A model generated the notes under the pieces. It had not been told where the DNA came from and searched no databases. It saw nothing but the letters and a program-made list of their open reading frames with translations. The translations under genes were made by a program, and so were the position numbers. Below, piece after piece: positions 1-7,526 of a DNA stretch of 26,547 nucleotides. The DNA comes from a virus, in the IMG/VR virus record IMGVR_UViG_3300024346_004212, positions 1 to 26,547 of that record; one strand, given 5' to 3'. Within the stretch, counting starts at the first letter, position 1; each line of letters opens with the position of its first letter.

Positions 1-2
1 AG

Positions 3-1235
3 GACACTTATGGCTGTATTCTTTACCAGGAACAAGTTATGCAAGCATGCGTACACCTTGGCGGTATGTCCATGTCGGAAGCAGATAAAGTTAGAAAGAT
101 CATTGGAAAGAAAAAAGATGCTAAAGAATTTGATCAGTTTAAAGAGAAGTTCGTAGAGGGAGCATCTAAGTATATTTCTCCACATGCTGCTTTAGATCTA
201 TGGCATGACTTTGAGGCCCACGCAGGGTACTCATTTAATAAGTCACACGCAGTAGCATACTCAACGCTATCATATTGGACAGCATGGTTAAAATATTATT
301 ACCCACTTGAGTTTATGTACTCAGTGCTAAAGAACGAAAAGGATAAAGATGCGAGAACTGAATACCTTATTGAAGCAAAAAGAATGGGCATTAGCATTAA
401 GTTACCTCACATTAACGATTCGGATATCGATTTTAAAATTGAGGGTAAAGGTATTCGGTTTGGACTCAGTGCTATCAAGTTCATATCTGACAAAATTGGT
501 GAGAGATACATATCTGCACGACCATTCGGTTCGTATAAAGAACTTGAAGAATTTACATTTACCAAAGGCAACGGAGTAAATAGCCGTGCATTGCAAGCAT
601 TAAAAGCAATCGGTGCAGCAACTTTCAATGATAACCCTAGAAATGATCAGGAGATTAAAGAGAATCTGTATGAGTATTTAAACCTCCCAGAGTTTAATAT
701 CACTATTCCTTCTCATTACTACGCATTTATTCAGGACATTGTTGACTTTGAAGAAAAAGGATCATACATATTTATGGGTATGGTAAAATCAATTAAGCGA
801 GGAACAGGATGGTCACGAGTTGAAATTTTGGACAAAACTGGTAGTGTCGGCATATTTGATGATGAAAATACGACCATTGAGACTGGTCGCTCTTACTTGG
901 TTCTTTGTAATGACAACAGGATTGTATCTTTCGTACCTTCTGATGAAATAAAAGAGTCGTCTCATGCACTTGTTAAGTTCTTAAGTTACAAGCAGTTGCC
1001 TTATAAGGATGATGAGATGTTCGTAGTTTCTTTTAAGCCAAGAATTACTAAGACTGGAAAAAAGATGGCTTCTCTAACACTAGCAGATACAAGCAGAGAT
1101 CTTCATTCTATTACAGTATTCCCAGCATCTTTTGCAAAAGCATATATGCATATTGAAGAAGGAAAGTCATACAAGTTTGATTTTGGAAAGACAAAAGACG
1201 GAACAGTAACATTGGAGGATGTACATGTCAGTTAG
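3..1235 (+). CDS. dnaE: DNA polymerase III alpha subunit (DnaE-type), C-terminal part, 5' end outside the window
   Basis: The frame is open from the first bases of the window, so this is the 3' part of a longer gene and the first ATG at 39 is internal. The start of the visible protein carries the DnaE signature YQEQVM (bases 30-47). It is followed by a motif-rich stretch including GYSFNKSHAVAY, typical of the C-family polymerase fingers region. A helix-hairpin-helix-like part follows, then an OB-fold-like segment (about residues 245-305 counted from base 39). The enzyme would be the phage replicative polymerase. Its last bases overlap the start of the recA-like gene, which suggests translational coupling in a replication operon. 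Family call is strong; only the upstream catalytic aspartates cannot be seen here. Confidence 0.9.
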   Translation, partial: DTYGCILYQEQVMQACVHLGGMSMSEADKVRKIIGKKKDAKEFDQFKEKFVEGASKYISPHAALDLWHDFEAHAGYSFNKSHAVAYSTLSYWTAWLKYYYPLEFMYSVLKNEKDKDARTEYLIEAKRMGISIKLPHINDSDIDFKIEGKGIRFGLSAIKFISDKIGERYISARPFGSYKELEEFTFTKGNGVNSRALQALKAIGAATFNDNPRNDQEIKENLYEYLNLPEFNITIPSHYYAFIQDIVDFEEKGSYIFMGMVKSIKRGTGWSRVEILDKTGSVGIFDDENTTIETGRSYLVLCNDNRIVSFVPSDEIKESSHALVKFLSYKQLPYKDDEMFVVSFKPRITKTGKKMASLTLADTSRDLHSITVFPASFAKAYMHIEEGKSYKFDFGKTKDGTVTLEDVHVS

Positions 1236-2235
1236 TATAGAAGAAGCATTAGCACAACTTGATCCTAAGTTGAGAAAGAGATTGGGTAGTGGTGTTGGAG
1301 TTAACTATGAATACCAGCCAACTCCTAGTTTTGGTTTAAACCGTGCACTAGGTGGCGGATTGCCGTACGGCAGACAAGTATTGATTTGGGGTTCAAAGTC
1401 TTCTGCAAAGTCTTCTATGTGTCTTCAGATGATTGCTCTAGCACAAGCAGAAGGAAAACTATGTGCTTGGATTGATTCTGAGATGTCATACTCTGAAGAT
1501 TGGGCAAGATCTCTTGGTGTAGATCCAGAAAAATTAATCTACTCACAAGCAAGAACCATCAGTGACATGGTAGATGTTGGTGTTGGTCTTATGAATGCTG
1601 GAGTTGATTTGATTGTGGTAGACTCTATTACATCAATGCTTCCAGCAATTTATTTTGAAAAAGACACAGACGAAATGAAGGCTTTGGAAAACACAAAGCA
1701 GATTGGAGCAGAATCTCGTGACTTTAGTAACGCATGGAAAATGCTTAACTATGCAAACAATAAAGTTAAGCCAACTTTGCTTGTTCTTATTTCTCAGTCT
1801 CGTAACAATATTAATGCTATGTATACTAGCCAGCAGCCTTCTGGTGGTCAGGCTACTAAGTTTTATTCCTCATGTATTATTAAACTCTTTTCTTCAGAGT
1901 CAGATAATCAAGCGATTAAGGGCAAGATCAAGGTAGGAGACAAGTTAATTGAAGAAAAAATTGGTAGAACTATTAAGTGGGAACTCCAGTTCTCCAAAAC
2001 CTCTCCAGGGTTCCAGTCTGGTGAGTATGATTTTTATTTTAGAGGTGACGATATTGGTCTTGATACCATTGGTGATTTGGTTACTACCGCAGAACTAAAT
2101 GGTATTGTAGAGCGCACAGGAGCCTGGTATATACTTCCTGACGGCACAAAGGTTCAGGGTAAAGAAGCATTTGTTAATCGTGTTAGAGAGGATCTTGACT
2201 TGCAAGAATCAATCAAGGCGAAACTAAATGGCTAG
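1225..2235 (+). CDS. recA: RecA-like recombinase
   Basis: The 336-residue protein has the RecA core: a Walker A-like loop G-S-K-S-S-A-K-S at about residues 56-63, a Walker B segment (LIVVDSITSMLP) and an L2-like region with SGGQATKF. It would form filaments on single-stranded DNA for recombination and repair. The usual second Gly of Walker A (GPESSGKT) is replaced by Ala, which is unusual but keeps the Lys and Ser. An ATG at 1219 directly abuts GGAGG (1214-1218) and is too close; the ATG at 1225 lies six bases from it, so I chose that. It overlaps the end of dnaE and the next small gene starts inside its stop, so the three are likely co-translated. Confidence 0.92.
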   Translation: MSVSIEEALAQLDPKLRKRLGSGVGVNYEYQPTPSFGLNRALGGGLPYGRQVLIWGSKSSAKSSMCLQMIALAQAEGKLCAWIDSEMSYSEDWARSLGVDPEKLIYSQARTISDMVDVGVGLMNAGVDLIVVDSITSMLPAIYFEKDTDEMKALENTKQIGAESRDFSNAWKMLNYANNKVKPTLLVLISQSRNNINAMYTSQQPSGGQATKFYSSCIIKLFSSESDNQAIKGKIKVGDKLIEEKIGRTIKWELQFSKTSPGFQSGEYDFYFRGDDIGLDTIGDLVTTAELNGIVERTGAWYILPDGTKVQGKEAFVNRVREDLDLQESIKAKLNG

Positions 2236-2404
2236 TTTTACTGTATATAACGGAAAATTTATTTGTCACGAGTGCAAGACAACTGTCAATACGGCAAGAC
2301 TTTATGCAGACACAAAGACACTGACTTGGATGTGCAAAGAAAAGCACCTAAGTACAGTTAAGTTTGGCAAGCAGAAATGGAAAGGTAATGACAGAGAAGA
2401 GTGA
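2228..2404 (+). CDS. Small zinc-ribbon-like protein (58 aa)
   Basis: ATG overlaps the recA stop codon region, and the frame runs 58 codons to TGA. It holds a CHEC pair (C13, C16) and a later C36 and H40 in CKEKH, a CxxC...CxxxH arrangement suited to one zinc ion. Charged and Lys-rich at the end. Function unknown; its place between recA and a putative resolvase suggests a DNA-related role. No family recognised. Confidence 0.6.
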   Translation: MASFTVYNGKFICHECKTTVNTARLYADTKTLTWMCKEKHLSTVKFGKQKWKGNDREE

Positions 2405-2669
2405 GTCAAAACGCATAGGTGCTAAACAGCACAAGAACTCTGGTCGCAATACCCAAAAGGGGGATGCATCTTGGAAAAACTTTGTTGTAGACTTCAAAGA
2501 GGTGGGCAAGTCCTTCACACTCAATAAGGATGTGTGGGCTAAAGCAACAACTGATGCCATGAAGAATGGAAAGGATCCAGCCATAGTTGTGGTAATAGGC
2601 GAGGGTAACTCTAAGGTCAGACTTGCTATAATTGAGATGAGTATTCTAGAAGACATGGTGGAGGAATAA
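2388..2669 (+). CDS. Putative Holliday-junction-resolvase-like PD-(D/E)XK protein (93 aa)
   Basis: I start this at ATG 2388, preceded by GGAAAGG, rather than at an upstream TTG at 2364. The pattern NSGR...KGDAS...FVVDFKE followed by a helix with W and then a strand IVVVIGEG resembles the compact Hjc/PD-(D/E)XK arrangement: GD, then D-x-K in a strand, then a later strand. This would cut branched DNA. It overlaps the preceding small gene and its TAATGG junction overlaps the next start at 2669. Similar short proteins occur in phages near recombination genes as far as I recall. The nuclease assignment is inferred from motif order only. Confidence 0.5.
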   Translation: MTEKSESKRIGAKQHKNSGRNTQKGDASWKNFVVDFKEVGKSFTLNKDVWAKATTDAMKNGKDPAIVVVIGEGNSKVRLAIIEMSILEDMVEE

Positions 2670-2974
2670 TGGAACAACAACAAACAACAATAGATATGGT
2701 AAATGGTTTGTCAGAAATTGCAGACTATATGGAAGACGAGGAACTTACTACAGCCCTTACCTTCATTGCTAAGATAATTATTAAACCAGATATACCCCTG
2801 AATGTGGCTACTGTAGAGATCGTAAGACTACAGGCTATTGCTGCAAAGATGGCATTTAAGGCTACCTGGATGGCCAATGTTGACAAGTCAGATCGTGGGA
2901 AGAAGAACCTTTATTATACGGCAGCAGAGTCTATCAATAATTTAGTGTCTGCATTGAAATACATAACTCGATAG
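2669..2974 (+). CDS. Hypothetical helical phage protein (101 aa)
   Basis: Start ATG overlaps the previous TAA. The protein appears all-helical, with an acidic N-terminal helix (about residues 10-30) and a conserved-looking core LQAIAAKMAFKATWMANV (about 55-75) followed by a helix rich in Asn and Tyr. No catalytic motif or membrane segment is visible. It sits inside the replication/recombination operon, so it may serve DNA metabolism or be a binding partner. I do not recognise the family. Confidence 0.75.
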   Translation: MEQQQTTIDMVNGLSEIADYMEDEELTTALTFIAKIIIKPDIPLNVATVEIVRLQAIAAKMAFKATWMANVDKSDRGKKNLYYTAAESINNLVSALKYITR

Positions 2975-2976
2975 TC

Positions 2977-2985
2977 TGCTATACT
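2977..2985 (+). promoter_or_regulatory. Extended -10 promoter TGCTATACT
   Basis: TGC followed by TATACT lies just after the stop at 2974 and 26 bases before the ATG at 3011. No good -35 at 16-18 bases (TTGAAA at 2954 is 20 away), as is common for extended -10 promoters. It would drive the Cas4-like nuclease gene. Confidence 0.5.
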
Positions 2986-3010
2986 TATACTAATAGAAAC
3001 GAGAAAACTA

Positions 3011-3826
3011 ATGACGAAAAATTTACTACACACGGTTATGATTAAGCCAGAAGAGAAGCCAATCCATCCTATGGATATTGCAGCACTTGAGGCAAAGATT
3101 AAAGAAGGATACACAATTACTCGTGTAGACAAGCACACAACAAAGAAGACTTTTGCACCATCTACTATTGCTTACGGCCATGGTGAATGTGCAAGATATT
3201 GGTACCTTGCTTTTGATGGGCAAATGTTTGAAGATAATGCAGATGCATACGCAGCAGCAAACATGACTGCTGGAACACTGTCACATGCAAGAATTCAAAA
3301 TGCAATGATGAACTCTGGTGTTGCAAAGATATATCGTGATGAAGACAATGAGCCAACAACAGAGTTTAAGATTAAGCATGATGACCCACCTATCTTTGGA
3401 TACGGTGACGTTATGCTTGATTGGCAGGGAGAAGAACTCATTGGTGAAATTAAAACAATGATGAATGAAGGATTTGAGTATAGAAAAGCATCAGGCAAGG
3501 CTAAGAATGGCCACCTAATGCAGTTACTTATTTATATGAAGATTCTAAAGAGACCAAAGGGTGTCATGATTTATGAAAATAAAAATAATCATGAACTTCT
3601 TTTGATCCCTGTAGATGTAAACGATCATTACCGTCGGTGGGTAGACCAGGCATTTGATTGGATGAGATCAGTTCGAAAGGCATGGGTTGATAGAAATCTG
3701 CCAACCAAAAACTATAGATCAAATTCCAAGATATGCAAGTCATGCCCAATTAAAAAAGCATGTGAGTCTGCAGGTACAGGCGTATTAAAAATAGCGCCTC
3801 TGGAGATTCTCGGTGAAGAATTGTAA
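3011..3826 (+). CDS. Cas4/RecB-like PD-(D/E)XK exonuclease with Fe-S cysteines (271 aa)
   Basis: All nuclease residues are visible: H92 (GTLSHARI), D133 (YGDVMLDW), E146 and K148 (IGEIK), and Q171 (LMQLLIYM). Four cysteines frame the domain: C60 (GECARYW) and C242, C245, C251 (CKSCPIKKAC). This one-plus-three layout is that of the 4Fe-4S cluster in Cas4/AddB-like exonucleases. The product would process DNA ends during phage replication or recombination. There is no CRISPR array in the window, so a phage Cas4-type nuclease is more likely than an adaptation protein. It is followed with a 14-base overlap by a zinc-finger gene and then a RuvC-like resolvase. Confidence 0.85.
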   Translation: MTKNLLHTVMIKPEEKPIHPMDIAALEAKIKEGYTITRVDKHTTKKTFAPSTIAYGHGECARYWYLAFDGQMFEDNADAYAAANMTAGTLSHARIQNAMMNSGVAKIYRDEDNEPTTEFKIKHDDPPIFGYGDVMLDWQGEELIGEIKTMMNEGFEYRKASGKAKNGHLMQLLIYMKILKRPKGVMIYENKNNHELLLIPVDVNDHYRRWVDQAFDWMRSVRKAWVDRNLPTKNYRSNSKICKSCPIKKACESAGTGVLKIAPLEILGEEL

Positions 3827-4097
3827 ATTTTGTGATAAAAACTTTATGCAGTCAGTATCTTATCAAATATACTGCTCTGTTGAATGTAGAGATCTAGCAA
3901 CAAAAGAAAAAATTGCTGAAAGATACCTACACTCAAAAAGACAAAAGAGAAGGGGAAAGACAAGGCTATGCAAGTCTTGTTCTTCTCCACTCTCGATATA
4001 TAACGATGAGGCAATCTGCTCTTCTTGTGCCGTAAATCCAGACGCAGTAACAAAGGCAATAAAAGAAATAAAAGGAAAAACAAATGGTAAAGAATAA
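3813..4097 (+). CDS. Double zinc-finger protein (94 aa)
   Basis: Starts at GTG 3813, seven bases after GGAG, overlapping the nuclease gene. Two treble-clef or ribbon-like modules are seen: C4/C7 with C21/C25, and C53/C56 with C69/C72, separated by a basic linker (about residues 40-52, Lys/Arg rich). The layout suggests nucleic-acid binding. Its stop overlaps the next gene's start, placing it in the recombination operon. Exact role unknown. Confidence 0.7.
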   Translation: MKNCKFCDKNFMQSVSYQIYCSVECRDLATKEKIAERYLHSKRQKRRGKTRLCKSCSSPLSIYNDEAICSSCAVNPDAVTKAIKEIKGKTNGKE

Positions 4098-4680
4098 GTG
4101 GGGCATAGAGTTAAAGCCACAAACTATTTGCTCTATTGATGCCAGCACTAACAGCCTTGCTTTTGCTTTGTTTGACACCAAACAGGAGTCATTGGGAGTT
4201 GTAGGAAAGATTAATTTTGAAGGAAACAATACATACGAAAAGGTTATGGATGCTGGACAAAAGGTCAAGGCATTCTTTGATTACTATGGTGGGTTTGAAG
4301 CAATAGTAATTGAGCACACTGTTTTCATGAATAGCCCTAAAACTGCTGCTGATCTTGCTTTAGTTCAAGGGGCTATTCTTGGAGCAGCGGGACAATCTGG
4401 AACTAAACAAATAGGAAAAGTTTCACCAATAACTTGGCAAAATTATATTGGAAACAAAAAAATATCAAAGGATGAGCAACTATATATAAGGTCGCAGAAC
4501 CCAGGTAAGTCAGTATCTTGGTATAAAACCTATGAAAGAAATCTTCGCAAGGAAAGAACAATTAAGTTTATCAATACTATTTATGATAGATCTATTACTG
4601 ACAACGATGTTGCAGATGCTTGCGGAATTGGTCACTGGGCATTAAAGAATTGGGGAAAAGCAATTGGAGTTGACAACTAG
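4084..4680 (+). CDS. RuvC-like Holliday junction resolvase (198 aa)
   Basis: The protein shows the RNase H/RuvC fold motifs: a first strand CSIDASTNSLAFAL with D19, a second acidic residue E77 in IVIEHTVFMNSP, and a C-terminal pair D175 and D178 in DNDVADACGIGHWA. These match the metal-binding residues of RuvC. It would resolve four-way junctions before packaging. It overlaps the zinc-finger gene by 14 bases. The Asp-Ala-x-Gly helix near the end is characteristic, so the family call is firm; substrate preference is inferred. Confidence 0.85.
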   Translation: MVKNKWGIELKPQTICSIDASTNSLAFALFDTKQESLGVVGKINFEGNNTYEKVMDAGQKVKAFFDYYGGFEAIVIEHTVFMNSPKTAADLALVQGAILGAAGQSGTKQIGKVSPITWQNYIGNKKISKDEQLYIRSQNPGKSVSWYKTYERNLRKERTIKFINTIYDRSITDNDVADACGIGHWALKNWGKAIGVDN

Positions 4681-4684
4681 TATC

Positions 4685-4840
4685 ATGGCTGCTAAACTAT
4701 ATACAAGTGAAACCTTTATGCGTAAGAGATATCTTATGGATAAGAAGACACCAGAAGAGATTGCAAAGGAATGTGGATGCTCACTAGAGACGATCTATGT
4801 TTACCTTGCTAAGTTTGGATTAAGGAAATCAAAACGATGA
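4685..4840 (+). CDS. Small helix-turn-helix protein (51 aa)
   Basis: ATG 4685 follows the resolvase stop by four bases. Residues about 22-46 (TPEEIAKECGCSLETIYVYLAKFGL) read as a homeodomain-like HTH of the resolvase/Hin type. Its TGA overlaps the next ATG (ATGA at 4837). It may be a small DNA-binding regulator or recombination accessory. No weak or missing parts are seen, but its short length limits the assignment. Confidence 0.65.
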   Translation: MAAKLYTSETFMRKRYLMDKKTPEEIAKECGCSLETIYVYLAKFGLRKSKR

Positions 4841-4971
4841 ATAAATTTGAAAAAGCATTGGTAGCACTTGCTGTTGCAGGTAGCGTTGGGTTTGCCTTTG
4901 CGTTTGCTGCGCTAAAGGGTATTCCAGAAACATTTGATTGGGAGTCTGACGAAGAGGAATCTTATGAGTGA
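4837..4971 (+). CDS. Small single-pass membrane protein (44 aa)
   Basis: ATGA overlap with the previous gene. A short basic N-terminus precedes one hydrophobic segment (about residues 7-26, Val/Ala/Phe rich) and an acidic tail (WESDEEESYE). Likely an inner-membrane protein with one helix. No function can be assigned. Confidence 0.55.
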   Translation: MNKFEKALVALAVAGSVGFAFAFAALKGIPETFDWESDEEESYE

Positions 4972-5206
4972 TAAACTAAATATAACCGTTGACCAAGTAA
5001 ACAATCCATTACACTACACATCAGATCCATCTGGCATTGAGTGTATTCAGATAACTCGTCATCGTAACTTTAATATTGGAAATGCATTCAAGTATCTTTG
5101 GAGAGCAGGACTTAAAGATGAAGCAAAGACCATACAAGATTTAGAGAAAGCAATCTTTTACATTAAGGATGAGATTAATAGACTAGAGGGAAAGTATGTC
5201 AACTGA
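4964..5206 (+). CDS. DUF3310 family protein (80 aa)
   Basis: The ATG at 4964 follows GAGGAA and overlaps the preceding gene; an upstream TTG at 4934 is less likely. The protein matches the DUF3310 pattern: HY near the N-terminus, GIECIQITRHRNFNIGNAFKYLWRAG-type core (split by the His-Arg pair), then KDEAKTIQDLEKA with a C-terminal helix. DUF3310 proteins are common in phages and have been loosely linked to nucleotide metabolism, but their function is not established. Stop overlaps the next ATG at 5196. Confidence 0.85.
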   Translation: MSDKLNITVDQVNNPLHYTSDPSGIECIQITRHRNFNIGNAFKYLWRAGLKDEAKTIQDLEKAIFYIKDEINRLEGKYVN

Positions 5207-5732
5207 AGACGATCTAGTTAAACACCTTGATCAGGTAAATCAGGTAGTAGAAGAATACCTAAAAGGCAATGACCCAACAGTTATATCTAAGCAACTATCA
5301 ATACCAAGACAAAAAGTTGTAACACTTATCAACGAATGGAAAGTGATGGCATCTGCTAACGATGCTATTCGTGCTCGTGCTAAAGAGGCATTGGCAGCAG
5401 CAGATACTCACTACAGCAAGTTAGTGTCTCGCACATACGAAGTTATTGATGAGGCATCTATGACTAATAACCTTAGCGCAAAGACCGCTGCAATTAAACT
5501 TGTTATGGATATCGAATCAAAGCGTATCGACATGTTACAGAAGGCTGGCTTGCTTGAGAATAAAGAACTTGCCGAAGAGATGATGGAAATCGAAAAGCGT
5601 CAAGAGATTCTTGTTCTTATTTTAAAAGACATTGCTTCTGAATATCCACAAGTTCGTGATGAGATTATGCGTAGACTTTCTTCCTTTGCAAAAGATAATG
5701 AGGTGATTACAGTTGTCCACGATGTTCAATGA
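5196..5732 (+). CDS. terS: Probable terminase small subunit (178 aa)
   Basis: A predicted HTH occupies about residues 24-50 (GNDPTVISKQLSIPRQKVVTL), followed by long helices suitable for oligomerisation, an arrangement seen in terminase small subunits that bind the packaging site. It directly precedes and overlaps the large terminase gene. SD AGAGGG lies upstream of the ATG. Assignment rests on position and fold pattern rather than on a signature motif. Confidence 0.7.
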   Translation: MSTEDDLVKHLDQVNQVVEEYLKGNDPTVISKQLSIPRQKVVTLINEWKVMASANDAIRARAKEALAAADTHYSKLVSRTYEVIDEASMTNNLSAKTAAIKLVMDIESKRIDMLQKAGLLENKELAEEMMEIEKRQEILVLILKDIASEYPQVRDEIMRRLSSFAKDNEVITVVHDVQ

Positions 5733-7509
5733 GTTTCTTGAGGCACTCCAAGATGATCATTTTGAAGAGACTCCAGTAGATGCAAGAACATTTGTTGAGG
5801 GCGAAGCATACCTAGGACAGCCACCACTATCTGACATTCAATATGATATTGTTGAGGCAATGAGTCAGATTTATAGAAAAGAAGACCTAGTTAATATTAT
5901 GGGTGAGGAAAAAGGAACCCAGTATTACAACAAGTATACAAAGAATGAAATCATACTGCAACTTGGCAAGGGATCTGGAAAAGACTTTACCTCAACCGTA
6001 GCATGCTCATACATTGTATATAAACTCCTATGTTTAAAAGACCCAGCAAAGTATTTCGGTAAGCCCTCTGGAGATGCGATTGATCTAATTAACGTTGCTA
6101 TTAACGCTCAGCAGGCCAAGAACGTTTTCTTTAAAGGTTTTAAGTCAAAGATTGAAAGATCACCTTGGTTTGCAGGAAAGTATTATGCAAAGGCTGATTC
6201 AATTGAGTTTGATAAATCAATTACCGTTTACTCTGGCCACTCAGAGCGTGAATCGCATGAGGGTTTGAACTTGTTGCTTGCAGTACTTGATGAGATTTCT
6301 GGTTTTGCATCTGAAGTAGGAACAGGAAATGAACAAGGAAAGACTGCTGACAATATCTACAAGGCTTTCCGTGGATCAGTAGATTCTCGTTTCCCTGACC
6401 TTGGCAAGGTAGTACTTCTATCCTTCCCAAGATATCCAGGTGACTTTATTTCAGAAAGATATGATGATGTTGTTGCTGAAAAAGAAGTTATAGAAAGAAC
6501 ACATAAGTTTATAATTAATCCTTTACTTCCAGAGGATAACGCAGACAACACCTTTGAAATTTCGTGGGATGAAGATCAAATCACATCATATAAGTATCCA
6601 GGAGTGTTTGCACTAAAGAGACCGACATGGGAAGTAAACCCTACACGCAAGATCGATGACTTTATGATTGCATTCATGACTGACCTTGGAGATGCAATGA
6701 TGCGTTTTGCATGTGTGCCAACCTTTGCTTCTGATGCATTCTTTAAGCAGGCAGACAAGGTGAGATCATGTATGACGTTAAGAAACCCAGTAGACAACTT
6801 TAGAAGGTTTGATGAATCATTTAAGCCAGATCCAACAAAGAAGTATTATGTTCATGCTGACCTTGCACAAAAGCATGATAAGTGTGCCGTAGCAATTGCC
6901 CATGTAGATAAGTGGGTGAATATACAAGTCATTAATAATTATGAACAGGTTGCTCCAATTGTAGTTGTAGATGCAGTAGCATGGTGGGAACCAAAGGTTG
7001 AGGGCCCAGTAAATTTGTCAGAAGTTAAGCAGTGGATTCAAAACCTTAGAAGATTAGGGTTTGATATTGGCATGGTTTCCTTTGACCGCTGGCAGTCGTT
7101 TGATATTCAAAATGAATTAAAGCAAGTAGGAATGAGAACTGATACTGTTTCTGTTGCTAAAAAGCACTACGAGGACATGGCTATGCTTGTATACGAGGAA
7201 AGACTTGCTATGCCAGCAATTGATTTATTGTTTGATGAATTAACACAGTTAAAGATTATGAAAAATGATAGAGTTGATCACCCACGCAAAAAGTCAAAGG
7301 ACTTGGCTGATGCTGTGTGTGGTGCAATTTTTGGGGCAATATCACATACTCCAAAAAATATAGACACTGAAGTAGAGGTTCACACCTTTAGAGACAGGCC
7401 AAAGACTCCAGAAGAGCAATTTGACCTGGAAAGTCGCAATGTGATACAATATAAACCTAGCCAAATAGAAGAGATAAAAGACTACTTGGATAGACTAAAA
7501 ACACTATAA
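5713..7509 (+). CDS. terL: Terminase large subunit (ATPase and nuclease)
   Basis: The N-terminal ATPase has a Walker A loop G-K-G-S-G-K-D at about residues 85-91 and a Walker B strand LLLAVLDEIS. The C-terminal RNase H-like nuclease shows acidic motifs in YYVHADLAQKHDKCAVAIA, VSFDRWQSFD and DLADAVCGAIFGA. It would cut and translocate phage DNA into proheads. Start choice is uncertain: TTG at 5713 is seven bases from GAGGTGA (5699-5705), while ATG at 5722 is 16 bases away, so the TTG fits the ribosome site better. Its length of about 595-598 residues is normal for the family. Portal and capsid genes do not follow, which is atypical. Confidence 0.93.
   Translation: MSTMFNEFLEALQDDHFEETPVDARTFVEGEAYLGQPPLSDIQYDIVEAMSQIYRKEDLVNIMGEEKGTQYYNKYTKNEIILQLGKGSGKDFTSTVACSYIVYKLLCLKDPAKYFGKPSGDAIDLINVAINAQQAKNVFFKGFKSKIERSPWFAGKYYAKADSIEFDKSITVYSGHSERESHEGLNLLLAVLDEISGFASEVGTGNEQGKTADNIYKAFRGSVDSRFPDLGKVVLLSFPRYPGDFISERYDDVVAEKEVIERTHKFIINPLLPEDNADNTFEISWDEDQITSYKYPGVFALKRPTWEVNPTRKIDDFMIAFMTDLGDAMMRFACVPTFASDAFFKQADKVRSCMTLRNPVDNFRRFDESFKPDPTKKYYVHADLAQKHDKCAVAIAHVDKWVNIQVINNYEQVAPIVVVDAVAWWEPKVEGPVNLSEVKQWIQNLRRLGFDIGMVSFDRWQSFDIQNELKQVGMRTDTVSVAKKHYEDMAMLVYEERLAMPAIDLLFDELTQLKIMKNDRVDHPRKKSKDLADAVCGAIFGAISHTPKNIDTEVEVHTFRDRPKTPEEQFDLESRNVIQYKPSQIEEIKDYLDRLKTL
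7421..7450 (+). promoter_or_regulatory. Promoter inside the end of terL: TTGACC - 18 bases - TGA TACAAT
   Basis: TTGACC at 7421-7426 and an extended -10 (TG at 7442, TACAAT at 7445-7450) point to a start near 7457, about 70 bases before the ATG at 7527. It could give the exported-protein gene its own expression level. Confidence 0.5.
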
Positions 7510-7526
7510 ATAAGGAGAAATACCGA

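Noticed and set aside
2364-2387. TTG start at 2364 for the Hjc-like gene and TTG at 4934 for DUF3310
   Set aside because: Both overlap the upstream gene more deeply and lack ribosome sites, while the ATGs at 2388 and 4964 have purine-rich sites.
3011-3826. CRISPR adaptation role for the Cas4-like protein
   Set aside because: No repeat array, Cas1 or Cas2 is present; the gene sits in a phage recombination operon.
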